This document shows, in pieces, positions 26,471 through 36,798 of a stretch of 64,000 nt of DNA. The DNA is from Labilibaculum filiforme (GTDB taxonomy: Bacteria; Bacteroidota; Bacteroidia; Bacteroidales; Marinifilaceae), in assembly GCF_002843315.1 (NCBI RefSeq), contig NZ_MVDD01000010.1:105493-169492 (forward strand), written 5' to 3'. Numbering within the stretch: position 1 is the stretch's first letter; every line of letters begins with the position of its first letter. The notes under the pieces are model-generated. The model was not told the DNA's origin. It did not search any database and saw only the letters and a program-made list of their open reading frames with translations. The position numbers were made by a program, and so were the translations under genes.

Positions 26471-27037
26471 ATGAAAATAACAGATAAAACAGCTCTTTTA
26501 CTGATTGATCTTCAGAAAGGATTTGAAGATATTGGGTATTGGGGTGGAGGTAGAAATAATCTTAATGCTGAAAAAAATGCAGCCAAGATATTAAAGGTCT
26601 GGCGAGATAAAAAATTACCTTTATTTCATGTTAAACATTGTTCTGCCTCTCCACAATCGCCTTTAGCTGAAGGAAATATAGGAAATGAATTTCTGGAATC
26701 GACCAAGCCATTGCAGAATGAACCAGTTATTAAAAAAAATGTGAACGCGGCTTTTATTGGAACTGATTTAAAGCAAAGACTTGATGATTTAGGAATTAAA
26801 AAACTTGTAATTGTTGGATTGACTACCGATCATTGCATATCAACCACCGTTCGCATGGCAGGTAATTTTGGCTACGAAACTTGTTTAATTGCTGATGCTA
26901 CCGCTACTTTTGATAAGATCGGTGTGAATGGTGAAAAATTTTCTGCTCAGTTAATTCATGATACTGCATTGGCGAGTTTACACGAAGAGTTTGCAAGCAT
27001 TTTGACTACAGATGTGTTTTTAAATCTTTTAAAATAA
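26471..27037 (+). CDS. isochorismatase-family cysteine hydrolase
   Basis: The 188-residue protein has the D-K-C triad of the family: D in LLLIDLQKGFED (about residue 12), K in IKKNVNAAF (about 92) and C in GLTTDHCISTTVRMA (about 123). Relatives hydrolyse isochorismate, nicotinamide, ureidoacrylate or similar amides; the substrate cannot be chosen here. It ends 10 bp from the convergent FAD/Fe-S dehydrogenase. Confidence 0.9.
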   Translation: MKITDKTALLLIDLQKGFEDIGYWGGGRNNLNAEKNAAKILKVWRDKKLPLFHVKHCSASPQSPLAEGNIGNEFLESTKPLQNEPVIKKNVNAAFIGTDLKQRLDDLGIKKLVIVGLTTDHCISTTVRMAGNFGYETCLIADATATFDKIGVNGEKFSAQLIHDTALASLHEEFASILTTDVFLNLLK

Positions 27038-27047
27038 AGGGTTTCTT

Positions 27048-29981
27048 TTATTGCACCAAGGCATTAAATAATACTTCAATCGGATGCAGAGCTATCCGTT
27101 CCGTTGCATCTTTTATTTGATGGCGACAGGAGGTGCCCGAAGCTACTATTAATGTTGTTTTAGGTGTTTTTCGAACCTCTGGTAGTAGCACCAATTCGCC
27201 AACCTTTATACTTAACTCGTAATGTTCTTTTTCATAACCGAACGATCCGGCCATGCCACAACAACCAGATTGTATTTCGATAGCAGTATAGTTTTCGGGA
27301 AAGCTTAATATCTCTTTTATTGGTAAGGAGGATGCAAGTGCTTTTTGGTAACAATGCGTATGAAATTTTACTTCTTTTTTTGCGTTTGTAAATTGTTCTT
27401 TTTTTATGTTGCCATTTTTCATTTCCTGATATAAAAATTCCTCAATGGTAAAGGTGTTTTTAGAAAGGTTTTTAGCATCTTCTACCATATCTGGAGTAAC
27501 CAATTCGGGGTACTCATCACGAAAAGTAAGAATTGCAGATGGTTCAATTCCAATTAGTGGGTTTTCTGCAGAAATAACATTTTTAAGCAGGTTTACGTTT
27601 TTTATTGCTAGAAATTTAGCTTTTTTCACCAATCCTTTCGATAAATAAGTTCTACCACTTTCCATGTGTTTTGGAATAATAGCGTGGTAGCCAAGCTTCT
27701 CAAGTAACTGAATTGCTTTAATTCCAATTGGCGTATCGTTGTAGTTTGTAAATTCATCAGCAAAAAGATATACTTTCTTCTTATTCGATTCTTTGTATGA
27801 GTTAGCATACCATTTTCGAAGTGTTGTTTTATGTAACTTGGGAATGCTTCTTTCTTCGGCAAAGCCAAGCTTTTTTTTCACTATTTTACCTAATGTAGAG
27901 TGCTGATTTATAGAATTAAACAAGCTGGGAGCATAACTTCCAAGCTTATTTATTTTTGAGATATTGGCAATTAGTTTACTTCTTAGTGGAATTGGATTTG
28001 AATCGTAATATTGTTGTAGAAATTCGGCTTTTAATTTTGCCATATCAACGCTCGACGGACATTCGGATTTACAAGCTTTACACGACAGACATAAATCTAA
28101 GATATCGTATAATTCTTTGTGATTGAATGGATTACTATTGTTGGAATTGGTAAGGAATTCACGAAATAAATTGGCGCGAGCTCTGGTTGTCAATTTTTCA
28201 TCAAGCGTGGCCTGATAACTCGGGCACATTCCCTTCCCTGTAATGTGAGTGTTTCTGCAATCACCTGATCCGTTGCAACGTTCTGTAGCCCGAACAATTC
28301 CCATATCATTAGAGAAATCGAAGTAGGTTTTTATCTCTCGTGTTTTCTGGTTGGCTTCGTAACGCAAATGCGTATTCATTTTTGGAGTATCAACAATTTT
28401 ACCAGGATTAAAGATGTTTTTAGGGTCCCAACATTGCTTGATATCACGCAAAAGCTGGTAGTTTTGTTCGCCAATCATAATGGAGATAAATTCACCACGA
28501 AGTCTTCCATCTCCGTGCTCACCACTCAACGAACCATTGTATTTTTTAACCAGTTTAGCAGAATCTAAACCAATAGCATGAAATTTTTCCTGATCACGGG
28601 AGTCTTTTAAATTTAGCACCGGACGCATGTGAATTTCTCCGGTTCCGATATGGGCATGAAAGATGCATTGTATTTCATGCTTCCTCATTAAATCCTTAAA
28701 ATCGGCAATGTAATCGTACAATACTTCTGGGTTTACCGAAGTATCTTCAATAAGAGAAACGGGTTTTGCATCTCCTTTCATATTCGATAATATCCCCAGA
28801 GCTGATTTTCGTAGATCCCATACACGAGTCATATTTTCGACTCCTGAAACGATAGGAAAATGATATCCGAGTTTTTTCTCACGAAATTCGGCTTCCATTT
28901 CTTTAGCAATATTCTCGATCTCGCTTTTTGTTTCTCGGGCAAATTCGATGATGAGTAACGCTCCAGGATTTCCCTCTAAAAAGAATCGGTTTTTTGCTTG
29001 GGTAATATTTCCTTCGGTTAATTTTAGAATTTGATCATCCATTAATTCGACAGCACCCGGTTGGTATTTTAGAGCAATAAGATTGCCTTGAATTGCATCC
29101 TCCAAATTTTCGAAATGGGCACAAATCAAAGCTTTTTCTTTTGGAGGAACAGGAATTAAGTTTAATTTCATTTCTGTTGTGAAAGCCAATGTTCCTTCCG
29201 ATCCAGCTAAAAGCTGACTAAAATTAAATGCTTTTCCGTTGGAATGAAAAGGAGAGGAGGATGCTAATATATCAATGGCATAGCCGGTATTTCTTCTTTT
29301 AATTTTTTGGTCGGGATATTCTTTAGCAATAGATTGCTGATTTTTTTCTATGGAGAGAATGCTTTTTATTTGTTGATATAGTTTCGATTCCAAGCCATTG
29401 TGGACTTTGCATTTGTGTTCAAATTCTTCATTGCTTACCGATGAAAAAATCGCCTTGTTGCCATCACTCAAAATACAACTTACTTCAAGAGTGTGATCGC
29501 GAGTGCTTCCATATATAATGGAATGCGATCCGCAGGAATTATTTCCTAACATTCCGCCAAGCATACATCTGCTACTGGTGGAGGTTTCGGGACCAAAAAA
29601 TAAACCGTAATTTTTTAAATGCAGATTTAATTCATCAAGTATTACACCTGGTTGCACACGTACCCATGCTTCCTCTTTGTTTACCTCTATAATTTTAGTG
29701 AAGTATTTCGATATATCAACCACAATACCATCACCAACCACTTGTCCGGCTAGTGAAGTTCCGGCGGCTCTTGGAATTAATGATAAATTTTTATCAGATG
29801 CAAATTGAATTAGCTGTTGTAAGTCAGCTTCGGTCTTTGGATAACAAACTGCTAGGGGAAGAACCTTATAAGCAGAAGCATCGGTAGCATAGATTAAACG
29901 AGTGGTGATATCGCGATGCAGTTCGCCAGCCAATTTTGCCTGAAGTTCCTCAAATTGAAAGCTTTGTTTTGTTGGTTCCAT
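27048..29981 (-). CDS. FAD/Fe-S D-2-hydroxyacid dehydrogenase (YdiJ/D-2-hydroxyglutarate or D-lactate dehydrogenase type)
   Basis: The 977-residue fusion has an FAD-binding PCMH domain (PRAAGTSLAGQVVGDGIVVD, about residues 62-81), an FAD-oxidase C-terminal domain with SGEHGDGRLRGEF (about 482), and a 4Fe-4S ferredoxin-like region (CNGSGDC...CPSY near 560, CLSCKACKSECP near 620). The C-terminal CCG domains are present (HTHCYQKAL; SGCCGMAGSFGYEKEHYE). This is the layout of YdiJ-type enzymes, which oxidise D-2-hydroxy acids and pass electrons to the quinone pool or a flavoprotein. The exact substrate is not decidable. Near pta-ackA, D-lactate use would fit. Confidence 0.88.
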   Translation of the reverse strand: MEPTKQSFQFEELQAKLAGELHRDITTRLIYATDASAYKVLPLAVCYPKTEADLQQLIQFASDKNLSLIPRAAGTSLAGQVVGDGIVVDISKYFTKIIEVNKEEAWVRVQPGVILDELNLHLKNYGLFFGPETSTSSRCMLGGMLGNNSCGSHSIIYGSTRDHTLEVSCILSDGNKAIFSSVSNEEFEHKCKVHNGLESKLYQQIKSILSIEKNQQSIAKEYPDQKIKRRNTGYAIDILASSSPFHSNGKAFNFSQLLAGSEGTLAFTTEMKLNLIPVPPKEKALICAHFENLEDAIQGNLIALKYQPGAVELMDDQILKLTEGNITQAKNRFFLEGNPGALLIIEFARETKSEIENIAKEMEAEFREKKLGYHFPIVSGVENMTRVWDLRKSALGILSNMKGDAKPVSLIEDTSVNPEVLYDYIADFKDLMRKHEIQCIFHAHIGTGEIHMRPVLNLKDSRDQEKFHAIGLDSAKLVKKYNGSLSGEHGDGRLRGEFISIMIGEQNYQLLRDIKQCWDPKNIFNPGKIVDTPKMNTHLRYEANQKTREIKTYFDFSNDMGIVRATERCNGSGDCRNTHITGKGMCPSYQATLDEKLTTRARANLFREFLTNSNNSNPFNHKELYDILDLCLSCKACKSECPSSVDMAKLKAEFLQQYYDSNPIPLRSKLIANISKINKLGSYAPSLFNSINQHSTLGKIVKKKLGFAEERSIPKLHKTTLRKWYANSYKESNKKKVYLFADEFTNYNDTPIGIKAIQLLEKLGYHAIIPKHMESGRTYLSKGLVKKAKFLAIKNVNLLKNVISAENPLIGIEPSAILTFRDEYPELVTPDMVEDAKNLSKNTFTIEEFLYQEMKNGNIKKEQFTNAKKEVKFHTHCYQKALASSLPIKEILSFPENYTAIEIQSGCCGMAGSFGYEKEHYELSIKVGELVLLPEVRKTPKTTLIVASGTSCRHQIKDATERIALHPIEVLFNALVQ

Positions 29982-30137
29982 AGAGTTGGTGTGACTGTGG
30001 TGATTGATTCTCTAAAAAATGAAATTACATTTTTATTTTAAAATGCCGACTTATTGAGAATGAATATTTATTAAAAAAATAAAATGAAAACGATGAAAAA
30101 TAATTGATTTAGGAATCTAAAGTTTACGTTTTATTCC

Positions 30138-30145
30138 TACTTTTG
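30138..30145 (+). promoter_or_regulatory. -7 box of the pta-ackA operon
   Basis: TACTTTTG matches TAnnTTTG and lies 41 bp before the pta start codon. No clear -33 partner is visible. Confidence 0.45.
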
Positions 30146-30186
30146 TAAAGTCGAGATTACAAAACTGATTAATATACTGAACATCA

Positions 30187-31188
30187 ATGGATTTATTGCA
30201 GAAAATTAAGGAAAATGCGCGTTTAAGTGCTAAAACAATTGTTTTACCTGAAGGAACCGAGGAGAGAACTTTACAGGCTACAGATATCATTTTAAGCGAA
30301 AAAATCGCTAAAATAATATTGATCGGAGATCCTGAAAAAATTGCTTCCGAAGCAGCTCGTTTACATTTAAAAAATATTGGGGAGGCTATCATTGTTGATC
30401 CTAAGAGTCATGATAAAATGGAAGCTTATGCTGAAATTTTAGTGGAGCTGAGAAAGAAAAAGGGAATGACAATGGAACAAGCCATGGTTTTGGTCCAGGA
30501 TCCTTTGTATTTAGCAACCTTAATGATAAAAGCGGGTGATGCCGATGGCGAAGTTGCAGGAGCTTTAAATGCTACCGGTGATGTTTTACGTCCGGCTTTC
30601 CAAATTGTAAAAACAATGCCTGGTATTTCTGTTGTTTCGGGTGCTTTTATTATGCTTTTAAAAGATAAATCGTTTGGTGATGATGGAATGATGGTATTTG
30701 CTGATTGTGCCGTTCATCCTAATCCTACTGCCAGTGAGTTAGCCGAAATTGCTGTGGCTACCGCAAAAACTACAAAAGCCATTGCTAAAATGGAACCACG
30801 TGTTGCCATGCTAAGTTTCTCTACTATGGGTTCTGGTAAACACGAAATGGTTGATAAAGTAGTAGAAGCTACGCGTATTGCTAAAGAAATGGCTCCGGAA
30901 TTTCAAATTGATGGTGAAATGCAAGCCGATGCCGCTATTGTAGCAGCAATTGGAGCACAAAAAGCTCCGGGAAGTGCAGTTGCTGGAAGAGCTAACGTAT
31001 TGGTTTTCCCAACTCTTGAAGTGGGAAATATTGCTTATAAATTGGTGCAACGTTTGGCAGGAGCCGAAGCCGTTGGTCCTATTTTGCAAGGAATGGCAGC
31101 TCCAATTAACGATTTATCAAGAGGTTGTTCGGTTAGCGACATCGTGAACTTGGTTGCAATAACTGCGAATCAGGCAGCAGGATTATAA
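30187..31188 (+). CDS. pta: phosphate acetyltransferase
   Basis: The 333-residue single-domain Pta has the family start (AKTIVLPEGTEERTLQATD) and conserved blocks ATLMIKAGDADGEVAGALN, FADCAVHPNPT and LVFPTLEVGNIAYKLVQRLA. It interconverts acetyl-CoA plus phosphate with acetyl phosphate. It lacks the long N-terminal DRTGG part of enterobacterial Pta. It is followed 35 bp later by ackA, so the two form the acetate/ATP pathway. Confidence 0.97.
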   Translation: MDLLQKIKENARLSAKTIVLPEGTEERTLQATDIILSEKIAKIILIGDPEKIASEAARLHLKNIGEAIIVDPKSHDKMEAYAEILVELRKKKGMTMEQAMVLVQDPLYLATLMIKAGDADGEVAGALNATGDVLRPAFQIVKTMPGISVVSGAFIMLLKDKSFGDDGMMVFADCAVHPNPTASELAEIAVATAKTTKAIAKMEPRVAMLSFSTMGSGKHEMVDKVVEATRIAKEMAPEFQIDGEMQADAAIVAAIGAQKAPGSAVAGRANVLVFPTLEVGNIAYKLVQRLAGAEAVGPILQGMAAPINDLSRGCSVSDIVNLVAITANQAAGL

Positions 31189-31223
31189 GTAAATAATAGA
31201 TAACAAACTAAATAAAATTTCTA

Positions 31224-32432
31224 ATGAACGTTCTAGTTTTTAATTGTGGTAGTTCTTCTTTAAAGTATCAATTGTTGACTATGGGTAGCGAAGCTACTTT
31301 GTTAGCAAAAGGTCTTGTTGAGCGAATTGGCCTTAAAGAAGGTAATCTTATTCACAAACCAGAGGGGAAAAGTAAATTTGAGCTTGTTCAAGACATACCA
31401 AATCATGGAGTAGCAATTGATCTTGTTTTAAAGGCACTTGTTGATTCTGAGCATGGTGTAATTTCCAGCATTAAAGAAATTGATGCTGCCGGTCACCGTG
31501 TTGCTCATGGTGGAGAATATTTTAAGGATAGCGCGTTTATTGATGAGAAGGCAAAAGAATTAATTGCTTCTTGTTGCGAATTGGCTCCACTTCATAATCC
31601 AGCTAATTTAGAAGGAATTCTTGCCATGGAAAAATTACTTCCAGGACTTCCTCAGGTTGCTGTTTTCGATACATCTTTTCATCAAACACTTCCTCCAGAG
31701 GCATTTATGTATGGTTTGCCATACGATTGTTACGAAGAGCTTCGTGTTCGTAAATATGGATTTCACGGAACTAGTCACCGATTTGTTGCCCACAAAGCTT
31801 GCGATATTTTGGGATGGAAAATTGAGGATAAGAAAATTGTTAGCTGTCACTTAGGAAACGGAGCTTCGGTTTGTGCTATTGATGGTGGAAAATCTATCGA
31901 AACATCAATGGGATTTACACCAAACGAAGGTTTGTTGATGGGAACACGTACTGGTAACCTTGATTTAGGAGCTTTATTATATATTGCTGAGAAAAAGAAT
32001 TTATCTATTGAGGAAACCAATAAGCTAATCAACAAACAAAGTGGTTTGGCTGGAGTATCGGGTCTTTCTTCTGATATGAGAGATTTGGAGAATGCAGCGA
32101 AGGATGGTAACAAAAGAGCTCAATTGGCATTGGATATGTTCACTTATAGAGTGAAAAAATTTGTTGGTTCTTATACTGCATCAATGGGTGGCGTTGATTT
32201 GGTAATTTTTACTGGTGGTATTGGTGAAAATGATCCAGTTTCTCGCGAGAAAATTGCTAAGGATTTTGGATTTCTTGGTCTTGATTTCGATTTAGAAAAG
32301 AACAATGGATTAAGAGGAAAAGATGCTTTAATTAGTAAAGAAGGATCGAAAGTGAAAGCGATGGTTATTACTACAAACGAAGAATTGGTTATTGCTTCGG
32401 ATACACAACGTATTTTAAAAGCGGTGCATTAA
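31224..32432 (+). CDS. ackA: acetate kinase
   Basis: The 402-residue protein has the typical length and motifs: VFNCGSSSLKYQ (residues 4-15), AVFDTSFHQTLP (about 148), KYGFHGTSHRFVA (about 177), HLGNGASVCAI and GFTPNEGLLMGTRTGNLD. It makes ATP from acetyl phosphate in the second step of the Pta-AckA pathway. It ends the operon; a strong terminator follows at 32457. Confidence 0.97.
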   Translation: MNVLVFNCGSSSLKYQLLTMGSEATLLAKGLVERIGLKEGNLIHKPEGKSKFELVQDIPNHGVAIDLVLKALVDSEHGVISSIKEIDAAGHRVAHGGEYFKDSAFIDEKAKELIASCCELAPLHNPANLEGILAMEKLLPGLPQVAVFDTSFHQTLPPEAFMYGLPYDCYEELRVRKYGFHGTSHRFVAHKACDILGWKIEDKKIVSCHLGNGASVCAIDGGKSIETSMGFTPNEGLLMGTRTGNLDLGALLYIAEKKNLSIEETNKLINKQSGLAGVSGLSSDMRDLENAAKDGNKRAQLALDMFTYRVKKFVGSYTASMGGVDLVIFTGGIGENDPVSREKIAKDFGFLGLDFDLEKNNGLRGKDALISKEGSKVKAMVITTNEELVIASDTQRILKAVH

Positions 32433-32456
32433 ACCGTAGATATATAAATATATAGG

Positions 32457-32488
32457 AAAGCTTTGTCGATTGACAAAGCTTTTTTTTT
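32457..32488 (+). terminator. terminator of pta-ackA
   Basis: An 11-bp perfect stem (AAAGCTTTGTC with GACAAAGCTTT) with a four-base loop runs into a run of T, 24 bp after the ackA stop. Confidence 0.9.
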
Positions 32489-32657
32489 GTTAATGTGCTA
32501 ATTTTTCAACTATATTAGAGACTTGGAGTAAAGAAGATAATGATGAAAATGGATGTTTTAAAAGCTGTTTTTTGAAACAAAAGCCAGTAGATATCGTTAA
32601 CACACCCATAGTCAAGTAAAGAGAAATATTTTTGAATTTTAAATAGAAGTCCATTCA

Positions 32658-35600
32658 ATGATTAAAATATATCCCTTATCAGCTTATGTTTTTCTTATTT
32701 TATTGATGATTTCTAATTCATTTTCTTCTGAGGCACAGAGAACGAATTTTCGGATCTATCAGTACAATAAAGAGAATAAGCTAAATGAAGAATTGGTGAA
32801 GTCTACCCAACAGGATTCTTTGGGGACTTTCTATTTTGCTACTGATGATGGCGTGCTAGCTTTGCAAAATGATAATTTTACACCACTTGCTTTACCAGAA
32901 GGAAAATCAACCTATTTTAAAGAATTATTCAAAAGAAGGAATGGGGATTTATTGGCAGTTTCAGACGATGCGATTTATGAAATAAATAGTTCGCTTAAAA
33001 AGGCAGAAATGAAAGTCTTTATCGAATGTAATACCGATACACTTACTCCAAAATATCCAAAACATTTATTTGAAGATCAGAAAAATGATTTATGGATTTC
33101 GGATTATATTCATCTTTATAGATATCAAGGGGGAGCGGTTGAAAAATACAGTATGGATGTAAAAAACCAGAGCTCTTCTTATGCTAGATCTTTTCAGTTT
33201 TTGGAATGTGATAATGGAAATTTAATTGTTATTTCTCAAAAAGGGTGGTTTTATAAGTTCGATGCTCAAAAAAATGTTTTTAAAGAGCTCAAATTTAATT
33301 TGGACCTTATTGTTCATTCTTTCTTTAAAATTGGAGCGAATGAATTTTTAGTGGGCACTTCTCAGGGGGTTGTAAAAATTACTTTCGATACTCAGGGAAA
33401 GGTAATTCAAAAAGATGTAATCATCCCAAATATTGTCGCATCGTGTTTTCAGCGAATTTCAGCTTCTAAAATAATGATTGGAACTTGGTTTCAGGGTTTA
33501 TTAGAATTGGATATGGCAGATAAAAATTCGGTTTCTAATGTTGGTGGTTTTCCTTATTTAACGATTAATGATATCTTTTTAGGCGATTATGGAAAATATT
33601 GGGTGTCGACCAATTCGGGGGCGGTAGTGCTCGAGGAAAAGTTTTTTTCCTATGAGTTTAACAGTTCAAATGCAGAATATATTACTTCTATTAGCTTAGC
33701 CGCGAGTGGAGAAGTAAATTTTTCGGGACAGAATAATGTGTATAGACCAACAAAACAAGGTGATATTGAGAGTTTGGATTTCCCTTTTGAAGGAACCTTA
33801 ACTGTTTTTAAGAATAAGTACGATTTAACTTTGTTAGGTACAGAACAAGGAATACTAAGTATTTTTAAAGGAGAAAATTTACTTTTTAATATCTCTCTTT
33901 GTGAGGCGGCTATTACCAGTATTCTTATTTTTTCGGAGGAAGTAGCGTGGATTGTAGGCAATAAAGATTTATTTAAGGTCAATTTAGTAACTGGCGAAGT
34001 AAAGAGTTATTTGGATTCATTTCAAGGATTACATATTGTGCAGGATATTTGTTTGGATTCCAAACAGAATCTTTATATCGGTGGAGAATTTACTCATTCT
34101 TATTTGTTTAAATATGATAGTGTAAAAGATGAGATTATAAATATCAGTAAACCGCTTTCGTTTCCCATTAGCGAAGATTTTTGGGTGATCGATTTTGAAA
34201 TGGTTAAGGATGTGTTGTACATGGGAACTTCTGAAGGTTTACTAAAATATACCGAGAATCTTGTTGAAAGAGTTGATTTAGGGGAGCTAACAACGAATGA
34301 ATTTAATTCGGTTGCTATCGATAATCAAAACTCTATTTGGTTGACTACCAGCAATGGTGTGGTTCGTAAACGAAAAGAAGATATTTCTTTATTTACCTTG
34401 GATCAAGGATTGCCATCAAAAACATTTATTAACCGAAGCCTACTGGTTGATTCGAATAACTATTTATGGGTGGGTACTTCTAATGGTATTGCTTTTGCCC
34501 CTATTTCGGATTCTATACTACCAACTCCTATACCTTTGGTTTATATGGCAGATAAGGATCGGGAACTAGTGTATCAGAATAGCACTGTGCCGATGGAAGC
34601 TAAGTCGATGCTATTGTTAGATGTTACAGCCAGTATTTATCCACAAAAGCAAAATAAATTCCAATTTTGCACGGTTCAAGGAACCGAAGAAAAAGCGGAA
34701 TGGAAAGAATTAACTGCAAAAAATCAAATTTTACTATCAGGATTAAAGGCAGGTAAGTATAAAATTTGTATTCGTGGAAAGCATGAAGGAAACTATTCCT
34801 GGAGCGAACATCGTATTATTAAATTGTCGGTTAAACAGGTATGGTATTTAAGGTGGTACACTATTCTTGGTGAATTGTTATTGGTTTTGTTTCTGATTTA
34901 TCTTACCAATGAGTACAGTAAAAAAAGAACAAAAAAGAATCTTTTAGCACTCGAGAAGCTTGTTTCTGATCGAACTTTTCAGCTTCAAAATGTTAATCAG
35001 AGTTTATCAACTGCGAATATTGCTAAGGATAAATTTCTATCGATAATTGCTCATGATTTAAGAAATCCGTTCAATGCTATTCGTGGGTTTTCAAGTATTT
35101 TGCTGAATGATTCGGATATCTTATCGGAAGAAGAAAAAAATGAATTAATCGAAACCATCTATCGAAGTTCGGATGATACTTATAAGCTTTTGGAAAGCTT
35201 ATTGGAATGGGCGAATGTTCAGAAAGGAAATTTTAAATTGAATGCGGAAGAGTTTGATTTGAAATTATTACTGGAAAAGAATTTAGGAGTTCATAAAAGT
35301 TTGGGTTCATTAAAAGAACTCGAAGTATTTGGAAATTTTGAAAGTGCAGTGGTATTAGCCGACAAGGCAATGATTGATACGGTAATTCGAAATATAATGT
35401 CGAATGCAATTAAATTTTCATTTCCTGGGCAAACAATTACATTAAGCGCGACTATTTTGAAGGATAAAGTGGTAGTTGAAATTAAGGATCAGGGAGTTGG
35501 GATGACCGATAAGCAATTGAAACAACTTTTTAAATTTGATAAGGTATTTACCAGCGAAGGTACTGCAAATGAAACTGGTACAGGATTTGGACTCATGCTT

Positions 35601-35699
35601 AGTAAAGAGTTTGTAGAATTAAATGGAGGTGAAATTTGGGCAGAGAGTGAAAAAGATAAAGGCACAAGTTTCTTTTTCTCTATTCCCAAAATAAAATAA
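32658..35699 (+). CDS. propeller-type sensor histidine kinase
   Basis: The 1013-residue protein has a signal peptide (about 1-27), a long periplasmic sensor with two-component-regulator propeller repeats (LLVDSNNYLWVGTSNGIAF near 600; FNSVAIDNQNSIWLTTSNGVV), a Y_Y_Y-like domain (about 655-730) and one TM helix (TILGELLLVLFLIYL). A coiled linker leads to a HisKA domain with SIIAHDLRNPFNAIRGF, where His is the phosphosite, and a HATPase (NAIKFSF, DQGVGMTD, ETGTGFGLMLSK). Unlike hybrid two-component systems of this class it lacks a receiver and an AraC domain. No response regulator is adjacent. The ligand is unknown, possibly a glycan or a metabolite. Confidence 0.9.
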   Translation: MIKIYPLSAYVFLILLMISNSFSSEAQRTNFRIYQYNKENKLNEELVKSTQQDSLGTFYFATDDGVLALQNDNFTPLALPEGKSTYFKELFKRRNGDLLAVSDDAIYEINSSLKKAEMKVFIECNTDTLTPKYPKHLFEDQKNDLWISDYIHLYRYQGGAVEKYSMDVKNQSSSYARSFQFLECDNGNLIVISQKGWFYKFDAQKNVFKELKFNLDLIVHSFFKIGANEFLVGTSQGVVKITFDTQGKVIQKDVIIPNIVASCFQRISASKIMIGTWFQGLLELDMADKNSVSNVGGFPYLTINDIFLGDYGKYWVSTNSGAVVLEEKFFSYEFNSSNAEYITSISLAASGEVNFSGQNNVYRPTKQGDIESLDFPFEGTLTVFKNKYDLTLLGTEQGILSIFKGENLLFNISLCEAAITSILIFSEEVAWIVGNKDLFKVNLVTGEVKSYLDSFQGLHIVQDICLDSKQNLYIGGEFTHSYLFKYDSVKDEIINISKPLSFPISEDFWVIDFEMVKDVLYMGTSEGLLKYTENLVERVDLGELTTNEFNSVAIDNQNSIWLTTSNGVVRKRKEDISLFTLDQGLPSKTFINRSLLVDSNNYLWVGTSNGIAFAPISDSILPTPIPLVYMADKDRELVYQNSTVPMEAKSMLLLDVTASIYPQKQNKFQFCTVQGTEEKAEWKELTAKNQILLSGLKAGKYKICIRGKHEGNYSWSEHRIIKLSVKQVWYLRWYTILGELLLVLFLIYLTNEYSKKRTKKNLLALEKLVSDRTFQLQNVNQSLSTANIAKDKFLSIIAHDLRNPFNAIRGFSSILLNDSDILSEEEKNELIETIYRSSDDTYKLLESLLEWANVQKGNFKLNAEEFDLKLLLEKNLGVHKSLGSLKELEVFGNFESAVVLADKAMIDTVIRNIMSNAIKFSFPGQTITLSATILKDKVVVEIKDQGVGMTDKQLKQLFKFDKVFTSEGTANETGTGFGLMLSKEFVELNGGEIWAESEKDKGTSFFFSIPKIK

Positions 35700-35820
35700 A
35701 ACGGTTTTTTAAAGTCGATTGCGGTCTTTCTTTAAATTTCAAATTGTAATGATAATCTTGTAAAAAGATATTATTTGCAGGTTTTGATCTCTTGTTTAAA
35801 TACAATTCGTAATTATTTTC

Positions 35821-35828
35821 TATTTTTG
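35821..35828 (+). promoter_or_regulatory. -7 box ahead of the first ptb-like gene
   Basis: TATTTTTG fits TAnnTTTG and lies 62 bp before the start codon at 35891; the -33 element is not clear. Confidence 0.4.
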
Positions 35829-35890
35829 CCTTACAACTTAAACAAGAGGATTTAATTTCCCGAAACACATTCACTAAAAAAAATTGGAAG

Positions 35891-36796
35891 ATGATTACAC
35901 GTTTGGATCAAATCATTGATGTTCTTAAAAGCAACAAAAAGAAGCGTTTGGTAGCAGCTTATGCAAACGATTCACATACTATTGGTGCTGTAAACGATGC
36001 AGTGCAACATGGTATTATTGATGCTACATTGGTTGGCGATAGAGAGACAATTGAGAAAACTTGTGCAGAAAATAATTTTGATATCCGTAAATTTACAATT
36101 GTTCACGAACCAGATGAACTAAAAGCGGCTCTAAAAGCAGTGGAATTAATCAATAAGGGGGAAGGGGATATGATTATGAAAGGCTTGGTTAGTACCGATA
36201 AGTACATGAAAGCAATTCTTAATAAAGAAACTGGATTAATGCCACCAAGAGCAGTTTTAAGTCATGTTACTGTGATGGAGAACCCAAATTACCATAAATT
36301 ATTGGTGGTGAGTGATGTGGCTGTTATTCCACAGCCCGATTTAGATCAGAAAATTGCCATTACCAACTATGTTATAAAGGTTGCGCATGCTTTGGGTATT
36401 GATAAACCTAAGGTGGCTTTGATTGCCGCATCGGAACAGGTTTTACCAAAAATGCAAGCTTGTGTGGATGCTGCAATTATTTCGAAAATGGCAGATCGTG
36501 GTCAAATTAAAAATGCATATGTTGATGGTCCTTTGGCTATTGATGTTGCAATTGATAAAGAATCGGCAGAGATTAAGAAATTAGATTCGATGGTGGCTGG
36601 TGATGCCGATTGCATGGTATTCCCAAATATTGAAGCTGGAAATGTATTTTATAAGGTGAATACCAAATTGGCGAATGCGGAGTTAGGAGCTATGGTTGTT
36701 GGCGCAAAATGTCCGGCAATTCTATCTTCTCGTGGCGATAGTGTAAAAACTAAATTGTTTTCTATTGCACTAGCAGCATTAGTGGCTTCTAAATAA
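35891..36796 (+). CDS. phosphate butyryltransferase-like phosphotransacylase, copy 1
   Basis: The 301-residue member of the PTA/PTB family has GEGDMIMKGLVSTDKYMKAILNK (about 91-113), LLVVSDVAVIPQPDLDQKIAI, DKPKVALIAASEQV and AGDADCMVFPNIEAGNVFYK. It is shorter and different from the Pta at 30187, and resembles phosphate butyryltransferases that make butyryl phosphate from butyryl-CoA. A second paralogue follows after a repeat-filled gap. No butyrate kinase is visible next to it, so acyl specificity is inferred. Confidence 0.82.
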   Translation: MITRLDQIIDVLKSNKKKRLVAAYANDSHTIGAVNDAVQHGIIDATLVGDRETIEKTCAENNFDIRKFTIVHEPDELKAALKAVELINKGEGDMIMKGLVSTDKYMKAILNKETGLMPPRAVLSHVTVMENPNYHKLLVVSDVAVIPQPDLDQKIAITNYVIKVAHALGIDKPKVALIAASEQVLPKMQACVDAAIISKMADRGQIKNAYVDGPLAIDVAIDKESAEIKKLDSMVAGDADCMVFPNIEAGNVFYKVNTKLANAELGAMVVGAKCPAILSSRGDSVKTKLFSIALAALVASK

Positions 36797-36798
36797 AG